Positions 34,323-46,057 of a stretch of DNA of 64,000 nucleotides are shown piece after piece. Position numbers and translations under genes: made by a program. The notes beneath the pieces are model-generated. The model made no database searches. It was given only the letters and a program-made list of their open reading frames with translations, and was not told the origin of the DNA. Position 1 is the stretch's first letter. Every line of letters starts with the position of its first letter. Origin of the DNA: Scytalidium lignicola (Eukaryota; Ascomycota; Leotiomycetes); assembly GCA_002812745.2 (NCBI GenBank), contig NCSJ02000047.1, positions 62,001 through 126,000 of the forward strand, in the 5' to 3' direction.

Positions 34323-36104
34323 CTAAATGGCAGATCCGAGCCCGGCCCCCTTTCTCAACTTCTTCCACGGCGAAAACAAGGAGGTTATGAGACTAATACC
34401 CCCCAAGGCTATAGTCAAAGCGAATGAAACTCGTAAGCCTTGCATATAAGCTTCCAAAATGCCTGGAATAACTTCAGGAACAAATACTTTTCTCAGTTCG
34501 GCAGCACCTGTGGCCACAACAAGGTGAGGGTCGACACTCGGAGCATATTTTGGAAGCGCCACGACGAGCTTGTTCGCAAATGCGGCCTGGCTAGCGGATA
34601 TAAATAAGGAACCGCCAATGATCTGGAAGAATAGCGTAAGTGCAGAGACGGACGAGAGATCAGACGCTTCTACAATGCCTTGGGTTACTATCACAGGAAT
34701 TTGGAAGCCGAGGCCAATACCAATGCCAGCGAGGGCTTGATAGCCGATCCAGGCGCTAGAAGAAGAGTTGATATCAAGACTGTAAATGAGACCACAACCG
34801 ACAGTAGCGACAATAGAGCTGAAGATCATTAATGGAGTAAAGTGTCCAAAAATAGCGATGAGGACGCCGGAAATAATGGAAAATATGGAAGCGCCTACAA
34901 TCAGGGGGAAATTTCGGATACCAGATTCCTGGGCCGAGGTGTTCTTGATTGCTTGGAAATAAATCGGAAGATAGTAGACGAGGGCAAAGAAGGAGCCAGA
35001 GAAGAAGAAGACATAGGCGCACGCTACGGCGATGGTTCGTTGTTTGAGGAGGTGACCTTGGAGCAAGGCACGACTGCCTTGGTAGACCTCATTGATGATA
35101 AAGCAGATGGTCAACAAGCCGAAACCGATCAGAGCGCCAATAACTTTGCTATCAGACCACGGTTTGGTTACTCCAGCCCATTGAAGAGCAAGGAAGGAGC
35201 ACACAACGGCGCTCATAATGAGAAACGTGCCGATGGGGTCCATTTGAAGGAACTTTTCCTTTAGAGAAGCTTTAACGGGACGGGCGGCTGCGGGTGTGTG
35301 GAAGGAAAACAAGGTGATTGCGGCTGCAACGCCGCCAATTGGGAGGTTGATATAGAAGCACCAGCGCCATGAAATATTATCTGTGAAAACGCCGCCGAGC
35401 AAGGGCCCAATCACAGAAGCTATGCCAAATGTTGCTCCTAAGATCCCAGTATAAGCTGGGCGTTTCTTAGGGTGTGCGGCAAATGCAATGATTGTGTACG
35501 TTCCGGATGCAATCCCGGCAGCGCCAGCACCCGCAACAGCACGACCAACGATCAAGGTGGTGCTGTTCTGAGCAACGCCGCATATGAGGCTTCCGAGTTC
35601 GAATATGAAGATGCAAAGCATGTATGTGAGTTTGATTGGAAAGTACTTATAGGCTTTTCCCCATGTTGATTGAAAAGAAGCCTGGGTTAAGAAGAAGGCA
35701 GAGCCGTACCTGACGCATTGTAAGCAGTGCAACATATTATAGTGGACAACAGCTTACCATCCAACGTCGTTGATTGAGTGAAAGGTGGATGTTATTGCAG
35801 GTATCGCAGTGGCCACTATCGTCATATCTAAAGCGCTTAGAAAGACTGAAAGAGCAAGCGCCACGACGATGAAGAATAACTGAATGCCTTGGGGATAGTC
35901 GGAAATTTCGATCTGATCCGCTGGTAATCCATTTTCAGCGAGTTCTCTACTTGGTGCATTGGATCCTGAAGATTGAACCGCTTTGCTATCATTTGCATAT
36001 TGGTTTCTCTTATCCTCTAATTGAACGTTGGTCGATTCAGAGCTGGAAAGCGTGGAGTTGTTGCTATCGGGATCTGTCTTTTTCTCAACAGAGGGCTCAG
36101 ACAT
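34323..36104 (-). CDS. 14-TM MFS exporter, DHA2 / ToxA-like
   Basis: Plasma-membrane drug:H+ antiporter-type transporter of 577 aa. Exons 36104-35758 and 35709-34323, joined in phase 2 across a 48-nt GT-AG intron to give DVGWYGSAFF. The hydrophilic N-terminus (about 75 residues, Ser/Asn/Lys-rich) precedes the first helix ([26 protein letters not shown]), which holds motif D1 (LDxTIVxxAIP) of DHA2 exporters. [20 protein letters not shown] and [19 protein letters not shown] (motif C, antiporter) and [13 protein letters not shown] are present. About 14 hydrophobic segments can be seen. The family exports fungal toxins or xenobiotics (ToxA, aflT, TRI12 relatives). It is divergent from the PRISE-type reductase. 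No metabolite core enzyme is adjacent, so the cargo is unknown. Confidence 0.93.
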
Positions 36105-36931
36105 AGTATCTAATTAGGCCTTGACAAAAATGTATTTCGGACACGAATTAATTGGGATGTCTACTATTAGATTAACTTATACCAGGAGGCTGACCAGACA
36201 AAGGATTTCTAACGTATTTACTTGAGGTGAAGAAAGAACTAAATGCTCTTATTTATTGAAAATGGCAACAGATAAGAGCATTTAGTCCTTTCTTAAAGAA
36301 ATAAAGGAATGAATGAATGAATGAAAGACATGTCTTTGGAATTCATATAAATCTCTATTAGTAACCGGAGACAGATATTTTCGATTCACATCGCATACTG
36401 ATCTCTAAGCTTGGAACTTCAGACTGTGACGCTGATTTAGGGAGACNTTTTCGTCCGAGATCTAGAAAGNTTTTTCAAGGTGATACTACGAGACTTAGAA
36501 AAAACCGGACGAAAAACGGACGAAAACGGACGAAAAACAGACACTCGCGAGCAAAACCTATTGTTACACCAATGCGTAACATCAAAATGATTGGATTGTT
36601 CGACAGATTAAATTTAACCGTTCATAACTAGTAATACTCTTGAAGATTTAAAAATCTGTCTAGTACATCCGGACGAAATGCCATCCGTGGACACAAGGCT
36701 CCTCTACGAACTCCATTCCGGAAAGAATGGTCTGACATACTGTTTATGACGTGCGCCGTCTGGGCCAACTCATCACTCGTCTAGTAGCGCTACGACTAGA
36801 AATATATTATTGTAATTAATATAAAACAGTTGTCGAAGACAAGAAACCTCATGAAGGGCCNTTTTTTTTAATCAGCATCAAGAGTTGTTAATAAGGAATA
36901 CTACATCTTCAATTGTTACCAGCTATTCGCC
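36105..36931. promoter_or_regulatory. Divergent promoter region between MFS exporter and PRISE-type reductase
   Basis: 827 bp between two start codons. It contains Ns at about 36,447, 36,470 and 36,861 beside T runs and the CGGACGAAAA tandem repeat. Shared control of the two genes is plausible but not shown. Confidence 0.4.
36506..36540. repeat. Short tandem repeat, three copies of CGGACGAAAA(A)
   Basis: Units at 36506, 36517 and 36527, with a decayed fourth; an inverted copy (ttttcgtccg) lies at about 36448-36457. Confidence 0.7.
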
Positions 36932-38277
36932 ATGTCCTCATCTCACAGCGCTCTAGTCTTTGGCGCCTCGGGAATCACAGGGTGGGCAATCGCTAAAGAA
37001 GCTCTAAAGTATCCAAACCCGACCACCTTTGATCGAGTGATTGCTCTTACCAACCGCCCTCTGATGAAAGCCGATTCGTTACTCCCAGAAGATGATAGAC
37101 TTCAAATATACAGTAGTATCGACCTTAGTGATGGAGCTGCAGAAGTAGAAAAACAACTCGCTGGAATTGAAGGAATCAAAGATGTGACTAATGTCTTTTT
37201 TACGGGTAAGCAAATGTATAAATCTGACATAAAAATATGAACTAATGCAGACAATCTGTAGCATTCATACCGAGTGGACATGACGGAGGAGCTGACGGAA
37301 TAAAGGCCAATGTGGATATAATACAAAATGCGGTTGAAGCCGTTGAGAAATTATGTCCTCGTTTTCAGACATGGAATCTTCAGACAGGTGGAATGGTAAG
37401 ATATCTTATAAAAATTCCCAATTTGGTTGCAAATCAGCTCTAATAGTTTGATGTACTTAAAGGCATACGGTGTAACATTTGTTCGAGAATTAGGCTTTCC
37501 CAAAACCCCTTTGAAAGAATCCTTTCCCCGAATCTCTGAGCCATATGCCTCTCAGATCATGTATTATGCTCAATATGATCGGTTGCTAGAGCTCAGCAGA
37601 GGAAAATTTTGGAAATTCGTAGAAGTTCGACCAGATGGTATTGTAAGTTTTTTTCTCTCTTAATAATACCGGCCTCCATATAACTGCAATAGCCTAACGA
37701 GTTTTTCAAATAGTCTGGTTTTGTACCTTCTAGCAATGCTATGAATATCGCCCATGCACTCGGGATTTTTTTCAGTTTTTATGCTTCCCGTGAAGGTAGT
37801 GGCGCATCTATACCTTATCCTGGTCCACAAGCAGCTTTTGTAGCTCGACATACCGATGTCCATCAAGCTATTCTTGCCCACTTCCATATTTATGTTTCGC
37901 TTTATCCAGGTCTAAAAAATGGTGATACATTCAATATTGGCGATGAAGACAGTGTTAGTTGGGAGGAATTATGGCCTCAATTGACCTCTTATTTTGGCCT
38001 TGTCAGCACAGAACCGGACGAAAATTATACTATTGAATCATATATCAATGCTCATAAATCGGACTTTTTAGCTTGGATAGAGAAAAATGGCTTAAGAAAG
38101 CAAGCAGTGGAGAAGACAAATTTCACGCATATTACAATGATGACAAACTTAGCAGTTTTTGATAGACAATATGATCTGTCCAAAGCAAGAGAAATTGGAT
38201 TTATGGAGACCCAGAAAACGATTGAAGGATACTTGGAGGTTTTCAAATTGATGAAGAAGGCAAAGCTTATTCGTTAA
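36932..38277 (+). CDS. PRISE-like / SirQ-type NAD(P)-dependent reductase (extended SDR)
   Basis: Rossmann-fold oxidoreductase of 383 aa. Exons 36932-37205, 37262-37395, 37463-37642, 37714-38277; all GT-AG with closing phases. The N-terminal dinucleotide motif is FGASGITGWA (residues about 10-19). Joined sequence NVFFTAFIPSGHDG and LQTGGMAYGV marks the first two junctions; WEELWPQL, followed by a Trp/Phe-rich tail, is characteristic of progesterone 5-beta-reductase/iridoid-synthase-like (PRISE) proteins of fungi, including SirQ of the sirodesmin cluster. The role in the family is reduction of an enone-type substrate, but fungal members are mostly uncharacterised. No targeting signal. It is divergent from an MFS exporter. 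Family call good, substrate unknown. Confidence 0.88.
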
Positions 38278-39834
38278 TTTCAAGAGATATCTAGAGTTAC
38301 TTTGTAATTTATATATGATGTGATTTGTTTTATTACTGCTGCAACGGAATGTGGTGTATATGTCTGAAGGTGGCTAATAAGAGTTATTTCTATCAATTCC
38401 ATAAATACAAGCACACACACAATTCCGAAAGCTTTATATAATTAACTTGATCTTCCTTTCAATAACATAGTGAACTAGTTTCTCCAAATCCTCTGTATTC
38501 CCATGGAGTGATAGGCACAACAGATATAACAATCTTCGATCAAGACTGATATACTAGTTGTATCGACTTATCGTTATTGGGGGGCTGCATAGCATAAGGT
38601 GGTTCCAGCAGTGTAGCAACAGGGTAAGTTCTTTGATATAATTCAATAACTTAGAATTGTTTTTTGGGTTTCAATACAAAGTTTCTATCTACTAAAAAAA
38701 TACATCTGCTTACATAGACCTTAACCTCTTGGACTCCCTTCATTAGAGCTATTCTGACTGCAGCCTTTGCTATAGATTGGAGAATACCTTACATATTACT
38801 AGACGCTCTATGATAACTGACATTGGCAATTTCACGTATCAACAGAAGGCAGTTTAACATTTCACAGATCGATAAGGAGTCAGGCGGTGAATCAAAGACA
38901 TTGCAGTTTGAGGAGGCAAGTGGGCGCATCACCAGTTTTTCGCGAAGGCTCAAACTATTATGACAAAGAAGGGTTACTCAGGCAAGCTTGGGTATATGAG
39001 AGCAGTTTTTCTTAGATGATAAGATGGTTCAAGTTCCACTTCTCTACTTATATAAGGTTCCATTGCATGTTTGGTGATGCCTCACCCTCTGAATACTAGG
39101 ATTGCAATTCGAAGTGCAGTCAAGGACTATACAACCACAATCTATAGGATTGTGTGTTAGAGAAGCGATTTCTTGAGAATGCTGTTATTATCTATCCTCA
39201 AATAGGAAACTATTGGGTTACTGCATTTCAAACCCTATTTCATCCAAAACCTCCGAACTTTAGGAGTAGACATAGGACCGAAATCAATAAAGAACAAATA
39301 TAAATGCCTTGATTTTACCCACCTAAATCCGACACTAGCCAGCGACATGATACATTTCATGTTTTGATGATTTTGCTATTGGCTTACTAGTAATGAACTG
39401 GTCTCAATATCATGAGCCAAGACTCCTGGATAACATTACCTATGTAAGTAATTTAATACAGAAATAATTGAAGCAACTTTGAGTCAATGTAACCTACTCT
39501 GTCAGAGAGCCAGCTCGCTTACATGCGCCTTTCTGTTGAGCTTATCAATCAACAATTAGGATAAACTCCTTAGTTGCGCCCTTCTGTCGACAGAAGCAGC
39601 ACAACCTGTCATGATCGCCGCTGTGATATTGGCAAGTTCCCTTTGATTTTACTTCCACCTTTATTCGGCCGAAAACTCGGCTTTCCATCAAGTCTATAAA
39701 ATGACCCAGCTTCCATCTACCCGAAGCAACGTATGACTACTCCAGAACATTTACCTTCAGTCCTCGCAGAACCTCTTTCGAGTTGATATTCTGGGATAGT
39801 GTTCAATTGAAAACATTGTGACTTGGAACCAATC
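38278..39834. other. Intergenic region, no gene recognised
   Basis: About 1.56 kb between two plus-strand genes; AT-rich, short frames only. A pyrimidine-rich stretch near 39,700-39,780 probably belongs to the downstream promoter. Confidence 0.5.
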
Positions 39835-41274
39835 ATGAGTCTAAACACCCAATGTCCAGACGTAGAATCCCGAATTGTTCAAGACTTCGAGCTAGAGGAA
39901 TTCATGCCGATTAACTCGCTCCAGGAGGACATTCCCCCAAATGGTGGATACGGTTGGGTCTGTACACTGGGTGTATTCCTAATTAATGCTCATACATGGG
40001 GAATAAATAGTGTAAGACAGCCATATTTTCTAATAATTTGAACTTGATGTTAACTGCGTAGACATGGGCTATTTTCCTTTCTTACTATCTCTCACATTCA
40101 ACATTCCCAAATGCTACACATCTACAATATGCCATTATCGGTGGCCTTGCTTTATCTCAAGCTCTGATTATGACTCCAATTGTTGCAATGGCGAATAGAC
40201 ACTTTGGCATTCGATCTACGCTCATATTTGGCTCTCTGTTAGAATTTGCATCTTTAATAGGATCTTCATATTCTACATAAATATGGCAACTGTTTCTTGG
40301 TCAAGGCATCTGCTTCGGATGGGGTATGGGCTTCTTATATATTACAGCAATAGCTATTTTACCGCAATGGTTTACTACTCGGCGCAGCCTCGCCGTGGGT
40401 ATTGCATCTTCCGGTGTTGGGATTGGCGGACTGGTCTACAATCTCCTTACAGGGTACCTCATTGATGCGATTGGTGTGCAACAAACCTACAGAGTTTTAG
40501 CATCCTGCTCTGTTGGCGCTAATATTGTCAGCTCGCTTCTTCTAAAGGACTGGAAAAATATTACATTTAGAATTCATGAGCGTACTTTCAATTTACAAGC
40601 GTATAGTCGCATCGAAGTTTTATTGTTAATCATCTGGGGAGTATTGACTGAGCTGGGATATGTTACCTTGCTTTATTCTCTTCCCAGTTATGCAATGTCT
40701 GTCGGGTTAACTTCTCGTCAAGGTTCTGTAGTGGGTGCTCTGTTGAGTCTTGGCTCAGGTTTTGGACGGCCAATTGTCGGCTATCTCAGTGACAAATTTG
40801 GTCGAATCAATATCGCTTCTTTTATGACTGCTCTTTGCGGTCTATTTTGTTTTGCTCTCTGGATTCCCGCTAAGTCTTATGGTATTTTATTGACCTTTAG
40901 TTTGCTTGCAGGAACAACATGTGGAACATTCTGGGGAACTGTTGGACCAGTCACAGCTGAGGTAGTTGGAATAAAAAGACTTACCTCTGTATTCGGGTTT
41001 TTGTGTTTATGTTTGGTTTTGCCTAATATTTTTGCTGAACCGATAGCTTTGCAAATAGTCTCATCTTCTGGATATCTGGCTTCACAGATCTTCGTAGGAT
41101 GNTTTTTTTATTCTAGGAGCCATGAGTGTTTGGCTTCTGAGATCGTGGAAAATCAGAGAAAATGAGGCTCAAGTACGCCTTGAAAATGGTTCTTCTAGCC
41201 CTGAGAATAGAACAAATCGTCTGCAGAATGTTGCATTTGTTTTCCGCAGTCTATTTTATAAAATGAAGGTATAG
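39835..41274 (+). pseudogene. Monocarboxylate-transporter-like MFS gene with an internal stop
   Basis: 12-TM MFS protein of the fungal monocarboxylate permease type (about 460 aa). Exons 39835-40011 and 40062-41274 join in phase 0; NGGYGWVCTLGVFLINAHTWGINS then TWAIFLSYYLSHSTF is the usual first helix. An in-frame TAA at 40278-40280 falls between SSYST and IWQLFLGQGICFGWGMG, in a conserved part where relatives have a codon such as CAA or GAA; no intron removes it. CAA to TAA would fit a RIP-type C-to-T change. Beyond it the frame is good to the end once the spurious N at about 41102 is ignored (GCFFILGAMSVWLLRSW then a charged tail). It may be a recent pseudogene, or a single-base error. Confidence 0.75.
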
Positions 41275-41532
41275 CTGTGAAGTTTCATTGAACAATTTTA
41301 TAGCCTCTTTAATAATAAAATTTTTACAATACATAGAAATAGATCTTCTAATAGTTTGTCAGCTTTGCTTCTGTTGGTAGAATAGTGGTACGTACACGTG
41401 ATATTCACGTGCCCTTGTAAGCTAGTCTCGATTAGGTAGTGGGAGCGAGCGAAGCTCCTACAGCTTCGCACCACTCCCACCCACTTTTCGAACAACAACC
41501 ATGAATTAGCACAACTAGTATACTACGTATAA

Positions 41533-41930
41533 TTGCGTATCGTAGTACGTGCTACAGGTGAACCGACAGCTTCAATTTTAGCTGCCGAAATGATGAATCT
41601 TGATATATCATATTCAAAAAATCTCTCAGTAGCCTATAGAGGTTTCTTGGCAGCACAGGAAGCTCAGGAAATTGCTCAATCGAATACTGGAGCTCAAAGA
41701 AATCGTGGAGAGGCCAAATCCTAAAATTGCTGCAGGAGACTTTCGAGCACCATAGCGAGGGCCACCTAAGTGCTCAGAATGTAGTTTTGCGGGAGATAAA
41801 AGGAACACATGCTCTAATCGAGCTAATAAATAGATATAATGCAATATAGTTGTTTGTGGTTGAATATTTGGAGTTGTATATTTTCAAGTGGTGGAGGAAG
41901 TGATCCAACCAGGGGCGGGATTTGCATTCG
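41533..41930 (+). other. Transposon-like relic A
   Basis: Translates in part to AAQEAQEIAQSNTGAQRNRG, resembling QEAQELALAQELALAQSG at 45.5 kb. Downstream, both loci share ggttgaatattt followed by gtggagg.gaagtgatc and a gcgggattt/acgggattt ending. This looks like the tail of the same decayed transposon; the family is not identified. Confidence 0.45.
41546..41569. repeat. Dispersed 24-bp repeat, copy 2
   Basis: Identical to 30374-30397, in the same orientation; part of the same decayed repeat family. Confidence 0.7.
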
Positions 41931-42089
41931 TCCGAGACGGAGAAGATTCGGCCGGATCTGCGCTAACTGCAGAGACACAACGAAAGTCCGTCTTAGATGC
42001 TTTTATATAAGATAGCAGCATCTCCGGAATCTTTCGTCCGTGACAATTTTCCAGGTTCCTTTCTATTGAGTTATGGTAGTATTCTAAGG

Positions 42090-44411
42090 ATGAAATCGCC
42101 CGGATCAATTATCGATCTCAACAAACAGCCCCCTCAAAAGAGGATGCGAAAGGGGACGAGGAGTTGCGTTGGATGTACGTGTCTCAAATACGGTGCTTCA
42201 TTACGTTTCTGACACGCTCCAGGTCGAAGAAAAAAGGTACGATGCACATACGAGCCTAACAGACCTTCTTTATGCAACGAGTGTTTCGCCCGAGGCGAGA
42301 AGTGTGTCGACCAAAAAGAGTTCATCGGATCACAGCCCGATCTCAACGATGGTAAACAATACAGTTTAAGAGAGCGGGTCACATACTTGGAGACAGCTGT
42401 CCAGGATATCTTTCGTCAACTAGGAGATGGAACAGGTTTTGGAGAGGTCGAAGGAGGGAAAGCTAATAAATTACTGAAAGCCCCTAGCATCAACACTGTG
42501 TCCGGTCCTCCGGAATCCTTTGATACTGGGCCGCACGGGAGTGCTCCTGTCCTGACTCTCTTCGATAATGCTGTTTTGGAAAGAAAAGAAGATACAGATA
42601 CTGAAAATTCTGGACCAAAGGAATCAATCTTCAACAGGACAAAAGATTCCCGGATTCGAAAATCATTATCAGTGTTACTTCCTTCTCAAAAGGATGTAGA
42701 AGCGATTTTTCATGGGTCGCAGATTTGGAGAAAGTCATGGCGATGGATGTGCCCCGAGTCATACACGTCTCCAGGAGCAACAATTGAACAGTTCACCGTC
42801 CGCGCATATGAGAGTAGGGATCCAATGATAGTGGCAAAACTTCTCCTTTGCATAGTCATCAGCCTTGAGCAACTCCCTAACGATTTTAGCAACAGTTATC
42901 TAAGTATTTCACTCCCTGTCGATCAGTTGATAGAGAAGTATGTCAGTACTGTCTCAAGCCTCATCACTTCTAACAATGATATTGCGGACACGATTGAAGG
43001 CATAGAGTGCATGCTCCTAGAAACCAAACACTACCTCAATGTAGGCCGCCCTCTGAAAGCCTGGTATATTTACCGCCGCGCCCTCTCGTTCGCAGAACAT
43101 TTGGGTATTCATCGTGTCCTTCCAACTGTCTCCGAGCAAACGAACAAAGGATATAAACGCAACTACAACCTCTGGTGCTGCTTGGTCGAAGGAGAACGCT
43201 ATACAAGTCTCATTCTTGGCCTCCCTTACTCCGTTGGTGATAATCTCATCAGCCCACATATTCCAAAGTCTCTTGAGGAATCTTCCTTACCCCCTGGAGA
43301 ATTCTACTCTCTCAGTCTAGCCCTTCTGTCCAGTCGCATCATTGATCGCAACCAAGACCATACACAGATGACCCTCTCTACAACACTCCGTCTCGATGAG
43401 GAGCTACGAGCACTTAAAGATTCCATGCCCCTTAACACATGGAACATCGATATGAACCCCCGAGAAGATCAGGCAAGCTACTTTGATCGCCTAGCAGCGC
43501 AATTCTTCCACCATCAGATCCGGTCGCTCATTCATTTACCCCTCATGCTCAAATCTGGGTGTGATCAGCGTTATTTATACTCCAAGACTGCCGCTATTGA
43601 GTCTTCCAGGGATATGCTTATCTGTTATCAGGCACTCCGCTCCGGCTCTCCCGTTGGGCCTTTTATGTGTAAAGTTGTCGACTTCCAGTCCTTTACGGCC
43701 GCTATGCTTCTTCTTCTCAGCCTCCTAGGATACTCCCGGGATTCTGCAGGCAAAGCCTCTGAAGCGGAAGCGAAGGACTGGGGCCTTGTCAATAAAACAA
43801 CCGAACTGCTTCATCGCGCTTCTAGAGAACCAGGCGGTACCATTGCAGCTCAGTCTGCTCGAGCGCTTGAGCTAATTGCATCTTTGCACAATGGCTGTGA
43901 TAGACGTGACGGATTTGCTTCTACCAAGACCGCTAAAATCTGTATTCCATACTTCGGTACTATAAGCATAGGTGTGGGCAAGAATTTCGCTCGTCCTCAG
44001 ACTCCAACAGGAGAGTCGCAATCTGCCAAACCTGGAAACTCACAACTAGAGAACAGCTATCCGTCTTCTGCTGCTACCCCTACTGCCTGTTTCACTTCTT
44101 CCTCTACGACCTATATTCCCCAATCTACTAGTTCTACCATTTATTCGGTCTCTCCCAATATAAGCGGTCCAATCTCTGCCGTGTTCGGAACAGAAGAATC
44201 CTTCATATCCTTTGATCCTCTCTGGTCTATGCCACCTTCTATCCCAGACTACAGTTATAACTTTAATTCCTCCTCGTCTCATTATGTCCAGGATGCTATT
44301 AATACAGGAAGTACATGGTCAAATAAAACCATCGGCTTAGAAAGAAGAGAGTTAGACCAAGACTGGAACTGGATTGGATTTGAGAGCGAAGTAGAGATTT
44401 CCCAGCTATAA
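42090..44411 (+). CDS. Zn(II)2Cys6 transcription factor
   Basis: Nuclear regulator of 757 aa. Exons 42090-42174 and 42223-44411 join in phase 1 across a 48-nt intron, creating SCVGCRRKKVRCTYEP then CNECFARGEKC, a complete six-Cys zinc cluster (residues about 26-56). A heptad-like linker follows (YSLRERVTYLETAVQDIFRQL). The middle homology region includes GRPLKAWYIYRRALSFAEHLGIHR and the RNYNLWCCLVEGERYTSLILGLPY stretch of fungal-specific TF domains. The C-terminus is Ser/Thr-rich and acidic, suited to activation. The start is taken at 42090; an in-frame Met at 41997 would add 31 residues. Its nearest neighbour is the broken MFS gene upstream on the same strand, a possible former target. Confidence 0.88.
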
Positions 44412-46057
44412 AGCAATTAATTAAGTGTACCTTTATATGATAAAACAAAAGGGTGGAAGGAGAGAGGGGGTACTTGAGAAGAAGGAAAAGAAGGTGAAAA
44501 GTGCTGCCTAACTAGACTGAGGAGGAGGAGACGAGGAGAGTGTGAGCAAGAAGGAGAGAGAGGGAGAGAGAGTTCAGCTCCTCCAGTACTAGATACTTCA
44601 ATTCTGAAAGCCAAGCAACTTACAATTCGGCCTACAATTTCTACAACATCAGTTCAAAACCTTATTCAACATTAATATACTACTAGGTTTGGTCATACAG
44701 CTACCAGAATTAGTATTTAAGGAATTGATAATATTGAAGACACTTATGAAAGTGGGACAGCGCAAGAACAAGGTTATCAGCTTAGAGTTTCATCAATATT
44801 CTATACAGATTCAATGGAAAAAACAGTCACATGAGCTAACAAGGCAATTCAAAGCGATAGGGGTGTAGAGATGGAGGCAGAGGTGAAAAGATTCCAAAAA
44901 ACACAAGATTGTATTGAAGCTTTGATATAACTAATTTATTTGAAATAGATTGCATAACTTGAATTAGAAGGATTAACTCAATTAAATAAATAAATTGCTG
45001 AATATCTTTGCACAATACAAAGTTTTATAGGAGTGTGAGGTAGTGTTATGTCTGAGGGATTGCTGGTATTGGCAAATTTTATGTGTATTTAAGTAAACCG
45101 TGTGTGAAAATAAGTACTCCCCCTTCCCCTTGAAAACCCTTAAAAACACGTTTTCGACACGCTTTTTAGCTTATATTGATTCCATATAAACCAGAGCATG
45201 TATTATCCAAATTGCGTATTCAAGTTGTCAACACTCTTACATCTCTAAGAAGTACTTCCCCCAATTCTAAAACGCGCTAGGTTTTAGAAATACTTTATAA
45301 CCTTGTTCAATTATAACTGTGGTCTTAAACTACTCGACAGTTATTCAAAGAACAAAATAGACCTTTTACTTTAACTAAATTTACTTTACATCCCCTAGTC
45401 AAAAGTTGCAAAATGACTATACATAATACAATGTTTTTAGCAAAAGAGATCGAGGAATTGCAAAGCTGTAAATGCTTTAATATAACGAATACTACGTAGA
45501 AAGCGATTTGATTTATACAAGCTCTTTGACAAGGCAGGAAGCTCAAGAATTGGCATTAGCTCAAGAATTGGCATTAGCTCAATCAGGATGTGGGAGTTCA
45601 AGACATAAAATTACTAAATGTCCTCAATTAGCTAGTCACTGAATTAATTTGATTATTCGTCGTTGGTTGAATATTTAGTGTTGAATACTAAGGTGGAGGG
45701 GAAGTGATCGGTAGGACGGGATTTACGTTATTTTACGTAAATTACAAATATAAATTCAATTCAAAGAAATTTACCAAAAGAGTAAAAAATACTTTTGAAA
45801 TAATACAAATACAAATTCGAATCATAAAGAAAATACATATAAATGCAATGTTCAGAGGCAAAGGATTGTTGAATTCAGCAGTCTTAGTCGTTATTTCAGG
45901 TTCAAATTCAGGCAGCAAAGAGGGGTGTGAATACGTGTGCCAATGCGAGAACAGATGACTTTCTTGTTTTCTTGTGTAGGTTTAACTATCTCACTTTATC
46001 GTATGATCACATAACTATTGAATTAATAAAGCTAGAAATAGTCTTGTTTTCTTCGTT
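44412..46057. other. Gene-free region with repeat relics
   Basis: About 1.65 kb. GA-rich DNA just after the regulator (44450-44580), then AT-rich sequence. The word aagtactyccccc occurs twice (about 45107 and 45250). Relic B lies at 45.5-45.7 kb. Confidence 0.45.
45500..45730 (+). other. Transposon-like relic B
   Basis: Contains a tandem duplication of gctcaagaattggcatta (45541-45577) coding AQELALAQELALAQSG, and shares the ggttgaatattt...gtggaggggaagtgatc tail with relic A at 41.85 kb. Confidence 0.45.

Larger units (their letters stand above)
41275..42089. other. Intergenic region with transposon scraps
   Basis: About 815 bp. It contains the second copy of a 24-bp dispersed repeat, a short translated relic, and stretches also found near 45.5-45.7 kb. 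Confidence 0.5.

Noticed and set aside
42346..42369. Possible second intron (gtaaacaatacag) in the 42-kb regulator
   Set aside because: Only 13 nt long, and the frame is open through it.
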